Below are positions 1-9,835 of a stretch of DNA of 64,000 bases, one piece after another. Numbering within the stretch: the first letter of the stretch is position 1; each line of letters starts with the position of its first letter. The stretch comes from Hysterangium stoloniferum (lineage: Eukaryota; Basidiomycota; Agaricomycetes; Hysterangiales; Hysterangiaceae): contig WHVD01000199.1 in NCBI GenBank assembly GCA_015178975.1, forward strand, positions 1 through 64,000, in the 5' to 3' direction. The notes beneath the pieces were generated by a model that was given only the letters and a program-made list of their open reading frames with translations, did no database searches and was not told where the DNA came from. Made by a program: the position numbers and the translations under genes.

Positions 1-714
1 CTGTGTTCATCGGTACAAAACTAAACAGCCCGAGATTGAGTGGTTGGATTCATGGGACCCACTTTTGAGGCGACCGAAGTTACCGTTGAATGAGTCATTG
101 CATACTGGAGTCGCATGCTGAAAAGCACTGAACGTAACTATTCTGCCACTGAACGGGAAGCGTTAGCAGCAAAGGAGGGACTAGTCCACTTCCAACCCTT
201 TATTGAAGGTGAACACGTTCTACTCATTACGGACCATGCAGCTCTGCAATGGGCTAGATCGTACGAGAACACTAATCATCGACTAGCCGCATGGGGGGCG
301 ATATACACTGCATTTCCAGGTCTCGAAATTTTACATCGAGCAGGAAGAGTTCACAGTAACGTGGACCCATTGTCCAGACTCCCTCGGGTACCAGCCTTCG
401 TGAGCCCTATTAGAGATGATTTACAAGCTATCACCTTGACCTCTATGGACAAAAGCACTGAGGAAAAACTATGGAAGGACGAACCTGCTAAGAAGGCAGT
501 CTTCTCGATCATAAACGATTCCATGGAACCTTTTGGAGTAACTCAGAAGGTTCGACAGTCGGAATGGGATTTTCATAATGCAGTGAGGGACAATCAGGAG
601 GACGAGTCCGACTTTGCACTGCGTCATCCTCAGCTGCTAATCAGTATCAAGGAGGGATATATAAAGAAATTTCTAGAAGGATACTCGAAGGACCTAGTCT
701 TCAGAAACCTCTAA
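1..714 (+). pseudogene. Ty3/gypsy pol fragment: RNase H and connection region (element 1)
   Basis: This is the RNase H part of a gypsy polyprotein, which would degrade the RNA strand during reverse transcription. The longest open stretch starts at 115, but homologous sequence continues upstream. A frame shift lies near base 50, and a TGA sits just before base 100 where the related minus-strand element at 8.1–8.4 kb has His (VTVE-stop-VIAYWS against VTVEHVITYWS). The open part contains the family motif YSATEREALAAKEGL, then FIEGEHVLLITDH, and ends in the RNase H-to-integrase connection. A further frame shift near 711–725 separates it from the integrase. The 5' LTR, gag and RT lie outside the window. 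The copy is dead as read. The family assignment is secure. Confidence 0.85.
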
Positions 715-724
715 CGCTCTAGAT

Positions 725-2158
725 ACCCCCTCACCCAATGCGGTTGTTACTCCTTCTCACTACTTTGTAGGAGCAAACAGACTCCTGTACTTTCGTGACT
801 CGGACTGGAAAAGTCGAGTCTGTGTACCCAGAACCATGATTAACTCGATTCTAAGGTTGGTGCATGATAACCCTTTTGAGGGAGCACACGCCAGAGGCCA
901 GCGGTTGTTCAACCTGATGAAAGACCGGTTCTTTTGGCCAAGAATGCTACAAGATTGCGTGTCGTATGCGCGTACCTGCGATATCTGCCAAAAAACCAAA
1001 GTCGATCGCACCGCTCATCAAGGAGCTCTCAGACCTGCCGACGTACCTTTTAGGCCTTTTGAAGTAGTTTCTATGGACCTGATCACTGGACTACCTGACT
1101 CGGGAAAGGATTTGTATTCAGCAGTTTTCATCACCGTTGATAAATTAACGCATTTCGCTATTACAATACCTACTTTCTCAAACCTTACAGCTGAAGGATT
1201 TGCACAAATGTTTGTTAAACAGGTGGCCAGCCCCTTTGGACTACCCTCTCGAATAATCTGCGATCGGGACAAGAGATGGACCTGCAGGTTCTGGCGGGAA
1301 GTCTGTAAGATTTACGGCACCACCCTTGTGGTATCTTCTGCCCATCATCCCCAAACAGATGGACAGACGGAGAATATGAATGCGACCATAGAACAAATGC
1401 TTCGAGCCTATTGTGCTTCTGCTAAGGAGAGCTGGTCCCAATGGATTGAGGTGGTAGTCCACCTGTACAACTCAACCGTTCACAGTTCAACGAACTACGC
1501 TCCGGCCTTCTTATTAATGGGATACCTCCCGAGAGGGATGTCTCGAGTTCTAGGAGGTGACGAACCCCTAGTTCCTAGAGAACTATCAGACAGCCCTATG
1601 GCCGACCAATGGATTCTCGAACTAGAGAATCATCGACAGATGGCTTGGGATTCCATTGCTCGAGCCCAAGAGATTCAAGCACGAGCGTATAACAAGAAGC
1701 AAAGACCTGTAGAAGATATCTCCGAGGGAGACTTCGTATTGGTGAACCCCCACTCCCTCGAACTGGTGGAAGTCAAGGGAACGGGGAAGAAACTAATACA
1801 AAGAAGGATTGGACCATTCGAGGTCCTTGAGAAATTGAACTCTCAAGTATTTAGGCTTAAGATTCCCCCGGAGTATCCGATGCATCCAGTCATTAATCAG
1901 GATCATCTGCGGAAATATCAACCCTCTCCTCCCAACCTAGGTCCAAGACCCCAACTTGAGAACCTAAGAGAGTTAAAATCAGATCATGAAGAATATGAAG
2001 TCGAAGCTATTGTTGGACATAGAAAACAGCGAAATCATCTGCTATTTAGGATGCGCTGGAAATATTATGGACCCGAAGAGGATTCGTGGTTAAGCAGCAC
2101 TAACCTCAGAAATGCTCTGGCACTTCTGAGGGCATACAAGGCGCTGTTCAAAATTTAA
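725..2158 (+). CDS. Ty3/gypsy integrase with C-terminal chromodomain (element 1, partial pol)
   Basis: Integrase inserts retrotransposon cDNA into chromatin. The frame is open from about 725, and the first Met is at 836. In order it shows: an HHCC zinc-binding domain (HDNPFEGAHARG, then CDICQKTK); the catalytic core with the three acids in SMDLITG, IICDRD and GQTENMNATIEQ; a C-terminal DNA-binding part; and a chromodomain over the last ~60 residues (FRMRWKYYGPEEDSW). A chromodomain places it with the chromoviruses, which target particular chromatin. It follows the broken RNase H segment and is followed by a separate promoter and extra ORF. This domain reads intact, but the polyprotein is interrupted upstream, so it is probably not made as functional protein. 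Identification is secure. Confidence 0.92.
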   Translation, partial: TPSPNAVVTPSHYFVGANRLLYFRDSDWKSRVCVPRTMINSILRLVHDNPFEGAHARGQRLFNLMKDRFFWPRMLQDCVSYARTCDICQKTKVDRTAHQGALRPADVPFRPFEVVSMDLITGLPDSGKDLYSAVFITVDKLTHFAITIPTFSNLTAEGFAQMFVKQVASPFGLPSRIICDRDKRWTCRFWREVCKIYGTTLVVSSAHHPQTDGQTENMNATIEQMLRAYCASAKESWSQWIEVVVHLYNSTVHSSTNYAPAFLLMGYLPRGMSRVLGGDEPLVPRELSDSPMADQWILELENHRQMAWDSIARAQEIQARAYNKKQRPVEDISEGDFVLVNPHSLELVEVKGTGKKLIQRRIGPFEVLEKLNSQVFRLKIPPEYPMHPVINQDHLRKYQPSPPNLGPRPQLENLRELKSDHEEYEVEAIVGHRKQRNHLLFRMRWKYYGPEEDSWLSSTNLRNALALLRAYKALFKI

Positions 2159-2389
2159 TGGGATATATGCGCTCAAGGAATCATCTATTCTATCATTTAT
2201 TCCATTTCTTTCGTAACTTCCTTTCAGAAATATCTCAGTCATTCAGCGAGCCATCTCATTGGCTTTTATTCTCTTTCATTTTTCTATCCCTCCGGTCGAT
2301 TGGGACAACCACTAATTGGCGGCGGACACATTTACCCAAAACCCAGCCACAATTAATGAATTTTATTTAACGACCAACCGAGTGGAGTT

Positions 2390-2517
2390 TCAATTCAATA
2401 TATATAAAAAAAAGTACATGTAAATTCGCATAAATTTTCTTTATCTTTCATACCACATCCTTCACCTATCTACAGCCCTTCCCTCTACCTTCAACTTCAC
2501 CACTTTATCGTGCTACA
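2390..2517 (+). promoter_or_regulatory. Internal TATA-type promoter and CT-rich leader before the extra 3' ORF
   Basis: A strong TATA element (ATATATATAAAA, about 2397–2408) lies 110 bases before an ATG at 2518. A pyrimidine-rich stretch fills the interval. The same arrangement precedes the spliced gene at 17,861. The 230 bases before the TATA, after the integrase stop at 2158, hold nothing recognisable. Inference: the extra ORF of this retrotransposon may be transcribed separately from pol. Confidence 0.5.
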
Positions 2518-4639
2518 ATGCTCCCATTCCAACAAAACAAGCAAGTCCTCCCTAAGTTCAAAAAGGTCCCACGGGCCCCGACAGCCAGTACATCCACAAC
2601 CAGCGGGGGATTCATCACCTGCATGCCTCGTACAGACAATGTCGAGAGCAATCGGGGTACCCAAGAATCAACCCCCCTGTCGACTTTCTCCTTTGGTGAT
2701 GAGCTGGGGGGAAATACCGGTACGGATTGGAGCAAGCCGTTAGGGCCCTCCGTCAGACCATCATCAGAGGAAGTCGCTGCTACTATGCAGAGGCAGGAAA
2801 CATTTATGGAAGAACACAATGCAAGGAGGCTCACCCGCAAAAGAGAAAGGCGCGCTGAGTACAGAAGTCAACAGGAGGCGAGGGGAGCAAGAGAAGGAGT
2901 CCCCTCCAAGCGACAGCGGCGTGAGTACAGAGCGCAATTTGGAAACAGAGCTTCCGCACCGATCCTTCCCCTCCCCGGGAGAGAAATGGGCCGACTTTGC
3001 GGAGACCGATGATAGTGAGGGTGGGATGCCTTGCATTAGGACGATGGGAACCAAGAGCTGGAAGGAGAAGGAGGGTACCATCTTTTATGACTGGGAACTA
3101 CTTCGACGCATTAAGTTGCAACGAATAGTTCTTACCCGAGGGGACGGTCAAACGTTGCCCCAGTGAGAAAAGGGATACCGTAGGGGACCAATTGATTTTT
3201 CCTTGGATGAGGATGAGGAGGAAGACGAGAATAGGAATGGTGCGTATAGCATCTGATATCTGGGAGAGGATTGCCATGAAGGGTTCCTTCTCCCGTCGAA
3301 AGTTCGCTTCGTAACCAGCGATCCCAACCAAAGACAAACACGGAGACCATCATCCAGAGTATGGAGGGGTCACCGCCCTAGTCAACAGTCACTGGAATGC
3401 AAACCTTCCACGATTCTGGTCCCATGTCTTTTGCCAACGTCGAGGCCCCTTCCCATCATTCACCCAACACACACTCCCTCAGCCCCGATTCTAACACCTC
3501 ATCTACCTCCCTCCCCAAAAGCTGTACTGGTCCCAACCTCACTTAGGATGTCGAGGCCCCCTCCCATCCTTCACCCGGCACACACTCCCTCAGCCCAACG
3601 CGAACCTTCCCCGATTCCAGTCCCACGCCTTTCACCAACGTCGAGGCCCCTTCCCATCCTCCTTCTGGCACACACTCCCTCAGCCCCGATTCTGGCACCT
3701 CGTCTCTCTCCCTCCCCAAAAGCTATACTGGTCCCAACCCCACTTCCGCCGTCACCAGGTATCCCTCCCGACTCTCCGTATTCATATTGCATGTCCTTAG
3801 GTAGCCCTATCCAGGACCTTCCACCAGAGTGAATGGATGTCGATTTGGACCCTCCTACACCGGACGTCATCGTTCCCATGGCAAGCAGAAAGGCGAAGGA
3901 GATGCAGAAAGCCACCACTCCTCTCTGAGAGCGATCCCCTATTCCCGTCCTCGACAGCCCACTTCCCCCCACTGAGCCCGTATCCACAACTTTCTGGATG
4001 CGAGTAGCTGTCAACTACCCTTCCAAACAGTTTCCTGTCAGAAGGGTGCTATCACAGCTCGTGCCAGTACTTCAGCAACCGGTCCTTCACGGGAGCCTTA
4101 AGGATTGTCGCGGTCTGGCTCCGTTGTCGGAGATAATGGAGGATTTCTATCTCTCCTTCGAGGATCTTGCAGAGGGGAAGAACTTTGCGCGAGCAGCACA
4201 GGAGATTAAACTCTCTATGTTCCAGCACATCATAGTGGAGCTTCACCATCTGCCCCCAGACTCAGCGAGTGTCCTCTCTATTGCTGGCTTAGTAGATTTA
4301 CTCGAGGCCCTCATCCTGACACCTCCCACAGAGACCACTACGCAGCCACACATTCCTGCCCCGCTACCCACGTCTTTGTTTCCCCTCCCCAATGCTCCTC
4401 TTCTCACGCGGATTTCCGCTCCGCCAGTTAGTGTCCGCACAGTCATTCGTTGCAGAGAGAAAGCCTACAGACGATGGGCCGACTCCTTGTACAGGAATTC
4501 TAGTGATTTGGCTCGGGCAAGAATAGTTGAATCCTTCAGAGTAAAAAGGGAACAATGGGGAAACATCATTTTGGACCTTGGGGGATCCTCACAGGAAGCT
4601 TGGGGCGGCATCCCAGATGCTCTTCGACACCTTGTATAG
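2518..4639 (+). pseudogene. Extra ORF between integrase and 3' LTR of element 1 (broken)
   Basis: I do not recognise this protein by name. The open pieces are 2518–3012, 2819–3166, 3431–3832 and 3998–4639. They suggest one long protein broken by frame shifts and a TGA near 3928, or one with introns I could not place; 3167–3430 has no clear coding sense. The N part is basic and glutamine/arginine-rich. The middle is a proline-rich tandem repeat. The C part (from about 3990) is a conserved domain with FYLSFEDL, KLSMFQ, a Leu-rich LVDLLEAL and the ending ILDLGGSSQEAWGG. The same domain is found at 51,955–52,938 (minus), as a relic at 27,817–28,091, and as a scrap at 53,150–53,238. Each time it sits directly upstream of a polypurine tract and LTR. 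This shows it belongs to the retroelements and is not host sequence. Function unknown. Confidence 0.6.
3440..3770 (+). repeat. Proline-coding tandem repeat inside the extra ORF
   Basis: The phrase coding RPLPIxxPTHTPSAPIL recurs three times, starting near 3445, 3553 and 3645, with spacings of about 108 and 92 bases. Intervening units code for LPPSPKAxLVPT. The repeats are diverged and differ by deletions. This marks a low-complexity linker between the basic N part and the conserved C domain. Confidence 0.6.
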
Positions 4640-4647
4640 CACATCCC

Positions 4648-4664
4648 TTCGAACTGGGGGGCAC
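4648..4664 (+). promoter_or_regulatory. Polypurine tract of element 1
   Basis: The stretch CGAACTGGGGGGCAC abuts the TG that opens the LTR at 4665. This is the position and composition of the plus-strand primer site in LTR retrotransposons. The same tract precedes the LTR at 53,239 (identical), the minus-strand LTR at 51,929 (one base different) and, weaker, the LTR at 28,117. Confidence 0.8.
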
Positions 4665-5306
4665 TGTGAAGGGTATGCATATATGCATAATTGGACTAAG
4701 GAATAATAGTTGGATTATAGTACTTTATTATTTACTTTTTATTTTCTTCATTTACATTCTTTCTATATTTCGAGCATACCCTTATTTTGTAGTTCAAAGC
4801 TTTGTGTATACGTATGGGCGCTCTCGGCGCCAAATGATAGACACTTTTTACCCAGCAGACACCACCTCGTAAACGACCCAGACGTCGAATAGCGAGAGGT
4901 GTCAAGGGTAACGTCTCAACTACCTATAAAGGTAGTGTTCTCTCGCATACTAACAGACTTTGGACTCGAACCGCGAAGGTCAAGTTCCACTCTAAGGTCC
5001 TTGCACTCGTCGACATTATAGTTGACTCACGCTACTATCTCTTACTTTAGATACTCAGCTTCTCATTGATTATCTATCTTACTTCTAGCTACGAGTTGTA
5101 CCGTGAAGGTCAACTCTTTCATCTTTTCATTCTAGCCATCAAGAGCAACTGTACAGTTGCTCTTGTGACGCGTTGCGTGTCTCCCTGCTAGTACTGCCAG
5201 TCTAGTAATCTACGGTATTGTACTGAACGGTCAATACCTGCCAATAGTAGTTGAATAAATGCTATACTTCGTATATTGAACAGTCAGAATCAATTGACTC
5301 TTCACA
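4665..5306 (+). mobile_element. 3' LTR of element 1, family B
   Basis: A 642-bp long terminal repeat that opens TGTGAAGGGTATGC and closes CTCTTCACA. It matches the solo copies at 13,068 and 28,584 along its length. Two perfect palindromes stand out: ATGCATATATGCAT near its start, and a 26-base one at 5140–5165. It lies against the polypurine tract of element 1, so it is that element's 3' LTR. The element sits inside the integrase of the minus-strand element 2. Confidence 0.9.
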
Positions 5307-6384
5307 GATTAGAACATAATCCCCCTCTGAGATATCTTCCACCAATCTCCTTTTCTTATTCTAGCTGCAAGCTTGTGTTTCTTGTGCTTGCGCAATCAAA
5401 TCCCGTGCAACTTGTTGATGGTTTTCCAGTTCTAAGATCCATTGGTCAGCTAAAGGGCTATCCGATAATTCCCTGGGAACCACGGGGTTGTCCCCTCCTA
5501 GGCAGCGAGACATTCCTCTCGGGAAGTATCCCATCAGCAAAAGGCTGGCATGTAGCTTGTTGAGCTCTGAACTGTCAAATTGTAGGTATGAGCCACCACC
5601 TGAGTCCATTTAGACCATTCCTCTTTCGAAGAAGTGCAGTACGCTCTGAGCATTTGCTCAACGATAGCATTGGCATTCTCCATTTGACCGTCAGTTTGAG
5701 GATGATGGGACGAGGATACTGCAAAGGCACTTCTGTATACCTTGCAGACCTCTCTCCAGAACCTACAGGTCCACCTCTTGTCTCAATCACAGATTATCCT
5801 TGAAGGTAGGCCGAAAGGAGCGGCCACTTTATTCATGAAGATTCGCATGAATCCTTCTGCGGATAGATCTGAAGTCATGGGCTCACAAATTAAAAAACAT
5901 GTGAGTTTATCTACAGCGACAAAGATGGCTGAGTAAGCACCCTCTGCAGAAGGAGGCAATCCAGTAATCAGGTCCATTGAGACAACCTCAAATGGCCTTA
6001 AGGGTACATCTGCGGGTCGAAGAGCTCCTTGTTGAGCGGAATGATCAACCTTAGTTTTCTGGCATATGTCACAACTGCGAGCATATGCCATGCAGTCATG
6101 CAACATCCTAGGCCAGAAGAAACGGTCCTTCATCAGCTGAAAAAGTCTGTGACCACCTGCATGAGCTCCTTCGAAGGGGTTGTCATGTATCAATTTGAGT
6201 ATTGTTGACGTCATACTGCTAGGAACACAGATTTGACTTTTCCAGTCCAAATCTCAAAAGAACAATAGCTTATTCTTGCTGATGAAATAATGTGAAGGGT
6301 TAGCTACCATATTTGGGGAAATGGAATCAGCAGTGTAATGATTTCTGAAAGCGGGGTCTTTCTGGTATCCATTGCGAAGTTCCT
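5307..6384 (-). pseudogene. Ty3/gypsy integrase of element 2, truncated
   Basis: A minus-strand integrase closely related to that of element 1 (HDNPFEGAHAGG, FFWPRML, CDICQKTK, SMDLITGLP). The first section (6250–5783) is open and ends in the middle of the core at the second catalytic Asp (IICD). The rest continues in two other frames (5790–5575 and 5609–5361). It includes the end of the core and a region with GGDNPVVPRELSDSPLADQW. The sequence is then cut by the LTR of element 1 at 5306, so the chromodomain and 3' end are missing. At its upstream edge a foldback element splits the frame at 6385. It is a dead copy. Confidence 0.85.
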
Positions 6385-6386
6385 TA

Positions 6387-7088
6387 CAGCGCTTTGCATT
6401 ATGTAAGGCGCGCGCTAGATTTGCATGGAAATATTGCTGAAAGTTGCGAACCTCATAGCTTGCTCAATAAGTGACCAATTGTCTTGTAACTTAATATACG
6501 TATTTTAATACTATATACATAGTATTATATGATGTTATAACTCCAAAATTTGACCTACAGCATGTTTCCCAAAATTGCAGTCCATTTGAGCTTGCGAACC
6601 AATTCATGAGCCAACAGATGTGTCACTCCCAATGAGCTCATAATATGTTGTTTTCCATGTATCTAGGTAGTAAAAAATGACAGCGCCTGGCTTTTGCAGT
6701 CAGAGCTAATGTGAGTGAGGTTGCCGAGTAAATGCATACAACTACCCTCATACAGGTTTTCAGCTGGTATTTAGACAGAACAAGCCAGGCGCTGTTATTT
6801 TTTACTACCTAGATACATATAAAACAACATATTACAAGCTCATTGGGAGTGACACATTTGTTGGCTCATGAATTGGTTCGCAAGCTCAAATGGACTGCAA
6901 TTTTGGGAAACATGCTGTAGGTCAAATTTTGGAGTTATAACATCATAATATACTAGATATATAGTATTAAAATACGTATATTAAGTTACAAGACAATTGG
7001 TCAATTATTGAGCAAGCTACGAGGTTCGCAACTTTCAGCAATATTTCTGTGCAAATCTAGCACGCGCCTTACGTAATGGAAAGCGCTG
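6387..7088. mobile_element. Foldback (long-TIR, MITE-like) element with TA target duplication
   Basis: A 702-bp element made almost entirely of two inverted arms of about 307 bp each (6387–6693 and 6782–7088), around an 88-bp loop. The ends read CAGCGCTTTGC and GGAAAGCGCTG and are flanked by TA on each side (6385–6386 and 7089–7090). Removing the element and one TA restores the gypsy frame (…NYIKELRNGYQKD), which fits the related protein in element 1. So both ends and the target duplication are well supported. It has no coding capacity. A TA duplication fits Tc1/mariner-type transposases, presumably supplied in trans. Confidence 0.88.
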
Positions 7089-7090
7089 TA

Positions 7091-7321
7091 ATGTAATTCT
7101 CATTGATTTCTATAAGCAATTGGGGATTCGAGAGAGTAAAGTTTGCCTCATAGATTTCATCATTTCTGGGGAGGTTGTGCAAATCCCATTTCGTTTGGGG
7201 GACCTCTTCCATTGTTCCAACCAGTTCAACTAACACGTGGTGAGTGAGAAAGATGGCCTTTTCCACTGGTTTGTTCTCCCATAATGTCTTGTTGTCATTC
7301 CAGTTGTAAGAATCCACTACA
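7091..7321 (-). pseudogene. Element 2 pol connection region (RNase H to integrase)
   Basis: A short minus-strand segment of gypsy pol stranded between two later insertions. It codes for LWENKPVEKAIF and TKWDLHN and ends PQLLIEINENYI, matching the corresponding part of element 1 (LWKDEPAKKAVF, QLLISIKEGYI). The upstream half was split off by a solo LTR at 7327–7956, the downstream half by the foldback element. Confidence 0.8.
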
Positions 7322-7326
7322 ATTGG

Positions 7327-7956
7327 TGTGAAGAGTGGTGGAAGTTCTAACCGTTCTATATACGAAGAATATTGACCGTTTAGGTACGACACCAAGATGT
7401 ATTGACTGTCGAAGTCTAATACAGAATGAACACGTATTGACTACTCAGTTCAATATGGTAGAAGGAAGTAGCTATCTAGAATAAGGTAGAGAGCTAAAAT
7501 GAATAAGTAGAATCGACTGTCTAGTGTGATTCTGAACGACTGCTCAAGAGTAAAGTAGAGTACTAGAGAGTCGAATAATAGAGTAGCGTGGATGTGGTCC
7601 ACGCGAGTAGCAATGAGGATTGAGTTTCGACTGGTACAGTTCGAAACTCTGATAGAGTAGATAGCTAAAGCCCGTCTGTGACGGTTGAGACGATACACCA
7701 ATCACAACTTACAGGACACTAATGGGTGTCTGGGTAAGTCGTGGTTGTGGTGTAAAAAGTGTCTGAGTTCTAAACTACGGGTGCTAGAATACATAAGTCT
7801 GGCATGTGTGCGCCCACAAGAGTCGATGTACTGCATACATAGGTCGTCGAACTAATTATAGATATAATAAAAGAGAGAAAATAGAAATAATAAAGGAAAT
7901 ATAGTAAGAGCTCATCCGACTATATTTCCTGAGTGTATTTCGCCATACCTCTCACA
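7327..7956 (-). mobile_element. Solo LTR, family C, TSD ATTGG
   Basis: A 630-bp LTR in reverse orientation, reading TGTGAGAGGTATGG to CACTCTTCACA on the minus strand. ATTGG is present at both edges (7322–7326 and 7957–7961). It interrupts the pol gene of element 2. An internal hairpin (GCGTGGA…TCCACGC) lies near 7580. Confidence 0.93.
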
Positions 7957-7961
7957 ATTGG

Positions 7962-8889
7962 TAAGAGGTCATCTCTCGTGGGACTAGCACAGTCAGGTAC
8001 TCGAGGAAGTCTAGACAGTGGGTCAACATTGCTGTGTATCCGTCCCGCTCTATGTATGATCTCCAGACCAGGGTATGCAGCATATACCAGCCCCCCATGT
8101 GGCCAGTCAATAATTGGTATTCTCGTAAGACCTGGCCCATTGTAATGCTACATGGTCAGTGATCAGAAGGATATGCTCTCCCTCAATAAAGGGCTGGAAA
8201 TGGACTAGTCCCTCTTTAGCAGCTAACGCTTCTCGCTCTGTGGCTGAGTAACTACATTCTGCTTTCTTGAGCATACAGCTCCAATAGGTGATGACATGCT
8301 CGACAGTGACACTGGTGTCATCAAAATCTGAGGCCCAGGAATCCGTCCAAGTGAATTCCAGCCCCTTGGTTTTATAATGAGTAACAAAAATAGGCACGTC
8401 TCATGATTGATCGAAGGCTGATCTTGCTTGGGCATAAATTTTAGTATCCTTTAGGTCCTTAAGCATCATTTTCTGTATTTGTTGAAGACAACATCCCAGC
8501 ATGAAGTCCGAAGCGTCTGTGTATAACCGATAAGGCATACCACTCACGGGATGTCCGAGTACTGGAGCAGAGCTCAACGTGACCTTGATTTCTTCAAAAA
8601 CTCGGGCATGTTCGGAATCCCAGGTCCAACAAACTCCTTTCTTTAAGAGGTTGAAGAGTGGAGCAACCGTCCAGGAGTAAACTGGTATGTAAGCAGAGAA
8701 GTACAGAACCATCCTGAGGAAACGTTGAAGATCTGCTATCTTAGAAGGCATAGCTAGTTCTAATATGGCAGTGACCTTTTCTTGATGGGTCAAAAAACCG
8801 ACTCTAGAGACTTTATGTCCTAGTAATAGAATTGAGTTACATATACCCAACGTAGCACTTTTCAGGTGAGAGAGTGATTCCTGCTGCAA
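7962..8889 (-). pseudogene. Element 2 RNase H domain
   Basis: The minus-strand continuation of pol after RT. 8889–8401 holds the RT thumb and connection (FLTHQEKVTAI, FNLLKKGVCWTW) and the RNase H start (YRLYTDASDFMLGCCLQQ), where Asp of YTDAS is the first catalytic residue. After a stop at 8401 the frame resumes at 8397–8107 with YSATEREALAAKEGL and LLITDHVALQWA. Codons 8106–7962 are out of frame. The segment is broken by at least one stop and one frame shift. Confidence 0.85.
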
Positions 8890-9590
8890 TTATGGCTTGT
8901 AGAACCTGGTCTAAATGCTCTAGATGATTGTCCCATGTCTTAGAAAAGATCATGATGTCGTCAATATAAACTAGGCAGAATATCCATAAGTAAGGTGCAA
9001 GTACAGTTTGCATAACTCTTTGGAATATAGAAGGTCCATTACGAAGTCCAAAGGGCATTCTCCTGAATTGCCACAGTCCTTGATGGGATCTGAAGGTGGT
9101 CTTTGGTTTGTCTTCTTCTAACATTTCAAGTTGAGTAAAGCCGGCTAGTGCATGAAAGGAAGATAAGATATTGGATCCTGAAAGTGCTTGCATGATTTCA
9201 GACTGGCGTGGCAATGGGAATTCGTCGGGAACTGTTAGGCTGTTCAACTTTCTATAATCAATCACCACTCACGGTTTCCCATTGCGATAGATGACAAAGC
9301 CTGGCACCCCCCAAGGACCTTTGGATGGTTCAATTACTCCCTATTGAAACCAAGTATCCATTTGTTCATCAATGACTTTCCTATTAGCTGGGGAGGTTGG
9401 AAACATTGACATTGAAATAGGTTGCATGCCTTCTTTCAATGGGACTTTGACTTTGACGTCTACTTGTCCTAAACGCCTGTCTACTCCAAAGGCTTGGACA
9501 TTCTTAGTCAATACTGAGCCCAAGTGGGAGGAGATGTCAGTAGGAATGTCAGGTCATAAGTTAACCAGTTTATGCAGGTCCTCCACATGA
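8837..9590 (-). pseudogene. Element 2 reverse transcriptase
   Basis: Gypsy RT fingers and palm. Motifs in order: VIDYRKLNSLTVPDEFPLPR, FHALAGFTQLEM, FRRMPFGLRNGPSIFQR, and the active-site YIDD in FCLVYIDDIMIFS. The usual Asp of the first palm motif (FDALAGF) is His here, so even a repaired frame would lack one metal ligand. In-frame stops occur near 9340 (WFQ-stop-GVIEPS) and 9270 (KP-stop-VVIDY). The latter looks like a CGA-to-TGA change. Dead copy, identification certain. Confidence 0.88.
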
Positions 9591-9835
9591 AATGTTTCCG
9601 TGGTGGCAACCTCTGACGTTTTAGGGCCTGCTTGATCGAAATCGTCTGCAAGTTCCCACTCTGGGGGCTGTCCAGAAGATTGAGGATTAAGGACACGCTC
9701 CTCCTCTATTCTTGATAGGCTCTCTATGAGGTGAACGATCTTAGTTACCGTTGACTGCATCAATCCCTTCTCAGTCAAAGATCTAGATGTCTGAGCCCAT
9801 TTGTTCATGTCGTGAATTAATCCAATGGTTTCCCC

